Source of the DNA: Acidobacteriaceae bacterium
GTDB lineage: Bacteria; Acidobacteriota; Terriglobia; Terriglobales; Acidobacteriaceae
Assembly (NCBI GenBank): GCA_003140705.1
Contig: PLKU01000104.1
Span: 2,622-11,378, forward strand
Direction: 5' to 3'
DNA: 8,757 nucleotides
In this document: piece after piece, positions 7,576-8,757 of the stretch
Layout: every line of letters begins with the position of its first letter
Numbering within the stretch: position 1 is the first letter of the stretch
Program-made: the position numbers and the translations under genes
Notes under the pieces: generated by a model
The model's database searches: none
Told to the model about the DNA's origin: nothing
The model's input: only the letters and a program-made list of their open reading frames with translations

Positions 7576-7580
7576 CTCCT
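7576..7580 (-). promoter_or_regulatory. Ribosome-binding site of the GH31 gene
   Basis: AGGAG on the minus strand lies 5 nt before the ATG at 7570. It decides the start in favour of the signal-peptide methionine over upstream in-frame codons. The 67-nt gap to the preceding TPR stop (7571-7637) contains no hairpin with a U-tract, consistent with read-through from the TPR gene. Confidence 0.7.
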
Positions 7581-7637
7581 GGGCTGAAAGGATGCCTGTG
7601 CTGTGGTTGGGAAAGGGAGGCGGCAGGCGTGGTGTTC

Positions 7638-8757
7638 CTACGGTGCGGACGCTTGGCCGGGCGGAGACTCCAGAGAGGAGAGATCGGGGTCCTCGACGGT
7701 CTTAATGCGTTGGCTGCGCTTCTGCTTGATCGTCTTGACCTGCTCAAGCGCGGCAGATGCGTTTATGGTGTCGCCGATCTGGCGGTAGAGCCGGGCAAGC
7801 AGGTAGTGAATGGAGCCGTCTTCATCGCTTGACTCACCCATCTTCAATTGGCGAATCGCGTCGCTGGTTCTGCCCGTTTCCGCATAGATTTTCCCGATCA
7901 ACGCATGCACTTGACCAAGCACTTGCGGTTTTGCGTTGAGGCTTTTCATCACGTACGGCTCAGCCTCCGCATATTGAAATCCAGCTACCATTGTCTCCGC
8001 CATGATCAGATTCAATTCGGGGTCCTGCGGGTTATGCTCCAGGGCTGCGCGTGCAGTTTCCCTGGCTTTGTCCATGTTGTTGTTGCTCAGGTATGCCGAG
8101 GCCGACCCGAGCATGGCCGCCGGATTGCCGGGTTCGAGAGCGAGAGCCTTTTGGTATTCCGCCTGCGCATCATCCTCCCTCTCCAGCTGGTGGTAAATGT
8201 CGCCGAGAAGAACATGGCTCTTGGGGGAGTCCGATTCCAGTTGCTGAAATCGCGCAAGCGATTGGACCGCGAGCCGTTCGTCAGCTTGAATCGACCAGTA
8301 AAGAGCTTCGGGGGAATGCGGCTGCAGCGCTTCAAGTGCAGTTGCCGCGCTGAAGGCGCGCTCGTTGTCTCCGGCGAAGAACGAGCAGGCAGCAAGCAGC
8401 CGAAGTCTTTCAGCGTTCCCCGCAGCAACGGCAGGACGGAGCCGCTGGGCGCACTGCGCAAACTCCCCAGCCGCATAAAACCCTTCGGCGGTGCGTCGGT
8501 CAGTGGAAACCGGCGTGGCGGCCAATGGCCCGCCAGGCTGGCCAGGATCATCGTTATTGCGCCGATCGTCCACAACCTCTCCGCCGCCGTTGAAAGCTGC
8601 GAGGAGGGCGTCGTGCAGGTCGTTCGGGACGGCCGCTGTCTGTTGAGAGAAATAGGCGACGAAGGTTGACGCTGAATCGTTCGACAAGCCCTCCGTCAAG
8701 TTAGGTGCGTTGGAAACAAAAAAGCGATGATCGCGCCCCCACAACTCCTGGAGCAGC
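7638..8757 (-). CDS. TPR-repeat protein, C-terminal part (5' end outside window)
   Basis: 372 residues are visible and the frame stays open through the right edge, so the start lies outside; the TTG at 8744 is an internal Leu codon (LLQELWGRDHRF). The first 60 or so visible residues (ELWGRDHRFFVSNAPNLTEG onward) are not recognised. A low-complexity linker rich in Asp, Gly, Pro and Asn follows. From about residue 95 to 355 the protein is helical-repeat, with at least five clear TPR units, for example HVLLGDIYHQLEREDDAQ and SIHYLLARLYRQIGDTINAS. The tail is short and charged, ending PPGQASAP and TAG. TPR arrays mediate protein-protein contacts; no catalytic motif is visible. It lies 67 nt before the GH31 gene on the same strand, so the two are probably co-transcribed. 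Similar TPR proteins in Acidobacteria are often periplasmic, but the N-terminus needed to judge export is missing. Confidence 0.85.
   Translation of the reverse strand, partial: LLQELWGRDHRFFVSNAPNLTEGLSNDSASTFVAYFSQQTAAVPNDLHDALLAAFNGGGEVVDDRRNNDDPGQPGGPLAATPVSTDRRTAEGFYAAGEFAQCAQRLRPAVAAGNAERLRLLAACSFFAGDNERAFSAATALEALQPHSPEALYWSIQADERLAVQSLARFQQLESDSPKSHVLLGDIYHQLEREDDAQAEYQKALALEPGNPAAMLGSASAYLSNNNMDKARETARAALEHNPQDPELNLIMAETMVAGFQYAEAEPYVMKSLNAKPQVLGQVHALIGKIYAETGRTSDAIRQLKMGESSDEDGSIHYLLARLYRQIGDTINASAALEQVKTIKQKRSQRIKTVEDPDLSSLESPPGQASAP

Noticed and set aside
7571..7747. N-terminal extension of the GH31 frame to 7747
   Set aside because: It overlaps the TPR gene end, is rich in Arg, Ser and Pro, and displaces the signal peptide; the AGGAG site supports 7570.
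7848..8669. 273-codon open frame on the plus strand opposite the TPR gene
   Set aside because: The minus strand encodes clear TPR units here; the plus-strand translation is Arg- and Cys-rich without domain signatures.

Overview
The window looks like a chromosomal segment of an Acidobacteriota (Terriglobia-type) bacterium. This rests on moderately GC-rich coding sequence, a small PadR regulator paired with a lineage-specific MacB-like membrane protein, secreted glycoside hydrolases with Acidobacteria-like sequence, and a TPR protein of a kind I associate with that phylum. The assignment is from memory of these families, not from a search.

Layout, left to right. At 1-36 the first 12 codons of a leftward gene are visible; they read like the start of an ABC-transporter ATPase. 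A divergent control region (about 37-163) follows, with a perfect 14-bp inverted repeat and two face-to-face candidate promoters. Rightward from it run a PadR-family repressor (164-496) and, overlapping it by 4 bp, a 533-residue membrane protein (493-2094) with a MacB-type periplasmic-core-like region and a Cys/His-rich C-terminal module. PadR probably controls itself, its partner and the divergent ATPase gene. A gene-free stretch (2095-2562) follows, carrying a cluster of small inverted repeats. Next is a secreted family GH3 beta-glucosidase (2563-4830), interrupted by one in-frame TAA at 3358-3360 just ahead of the catalytic nucleophile. A hairpin (4845-4886) lies between it and the convergent, leftward, secreted family GH31 alpha-glucosidase (5036-7570). 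Upstream of GH31 on the same strand is the C-terminal part of a TPR protein (7638 to beyond 8757), probably in the same transcript.

How the parts fit: the left third is a small PadR/ABC-type regulatory and membrane module. The right two thirds are carbohydrate metabolism: an apparently intact exported alpha-glucosidase next to an exported beta-glucosidase that seems freshly inactivated or carries a sequencing error. I find no mobile element, CRISPR array, tRNA, rRNA or phage gene. I see no clearly new multi-gene system. The strongest leads are the single nonsense codon in an otherwise intact GH3 gene and the unusual architecture of the PadR-linked membrane protein.
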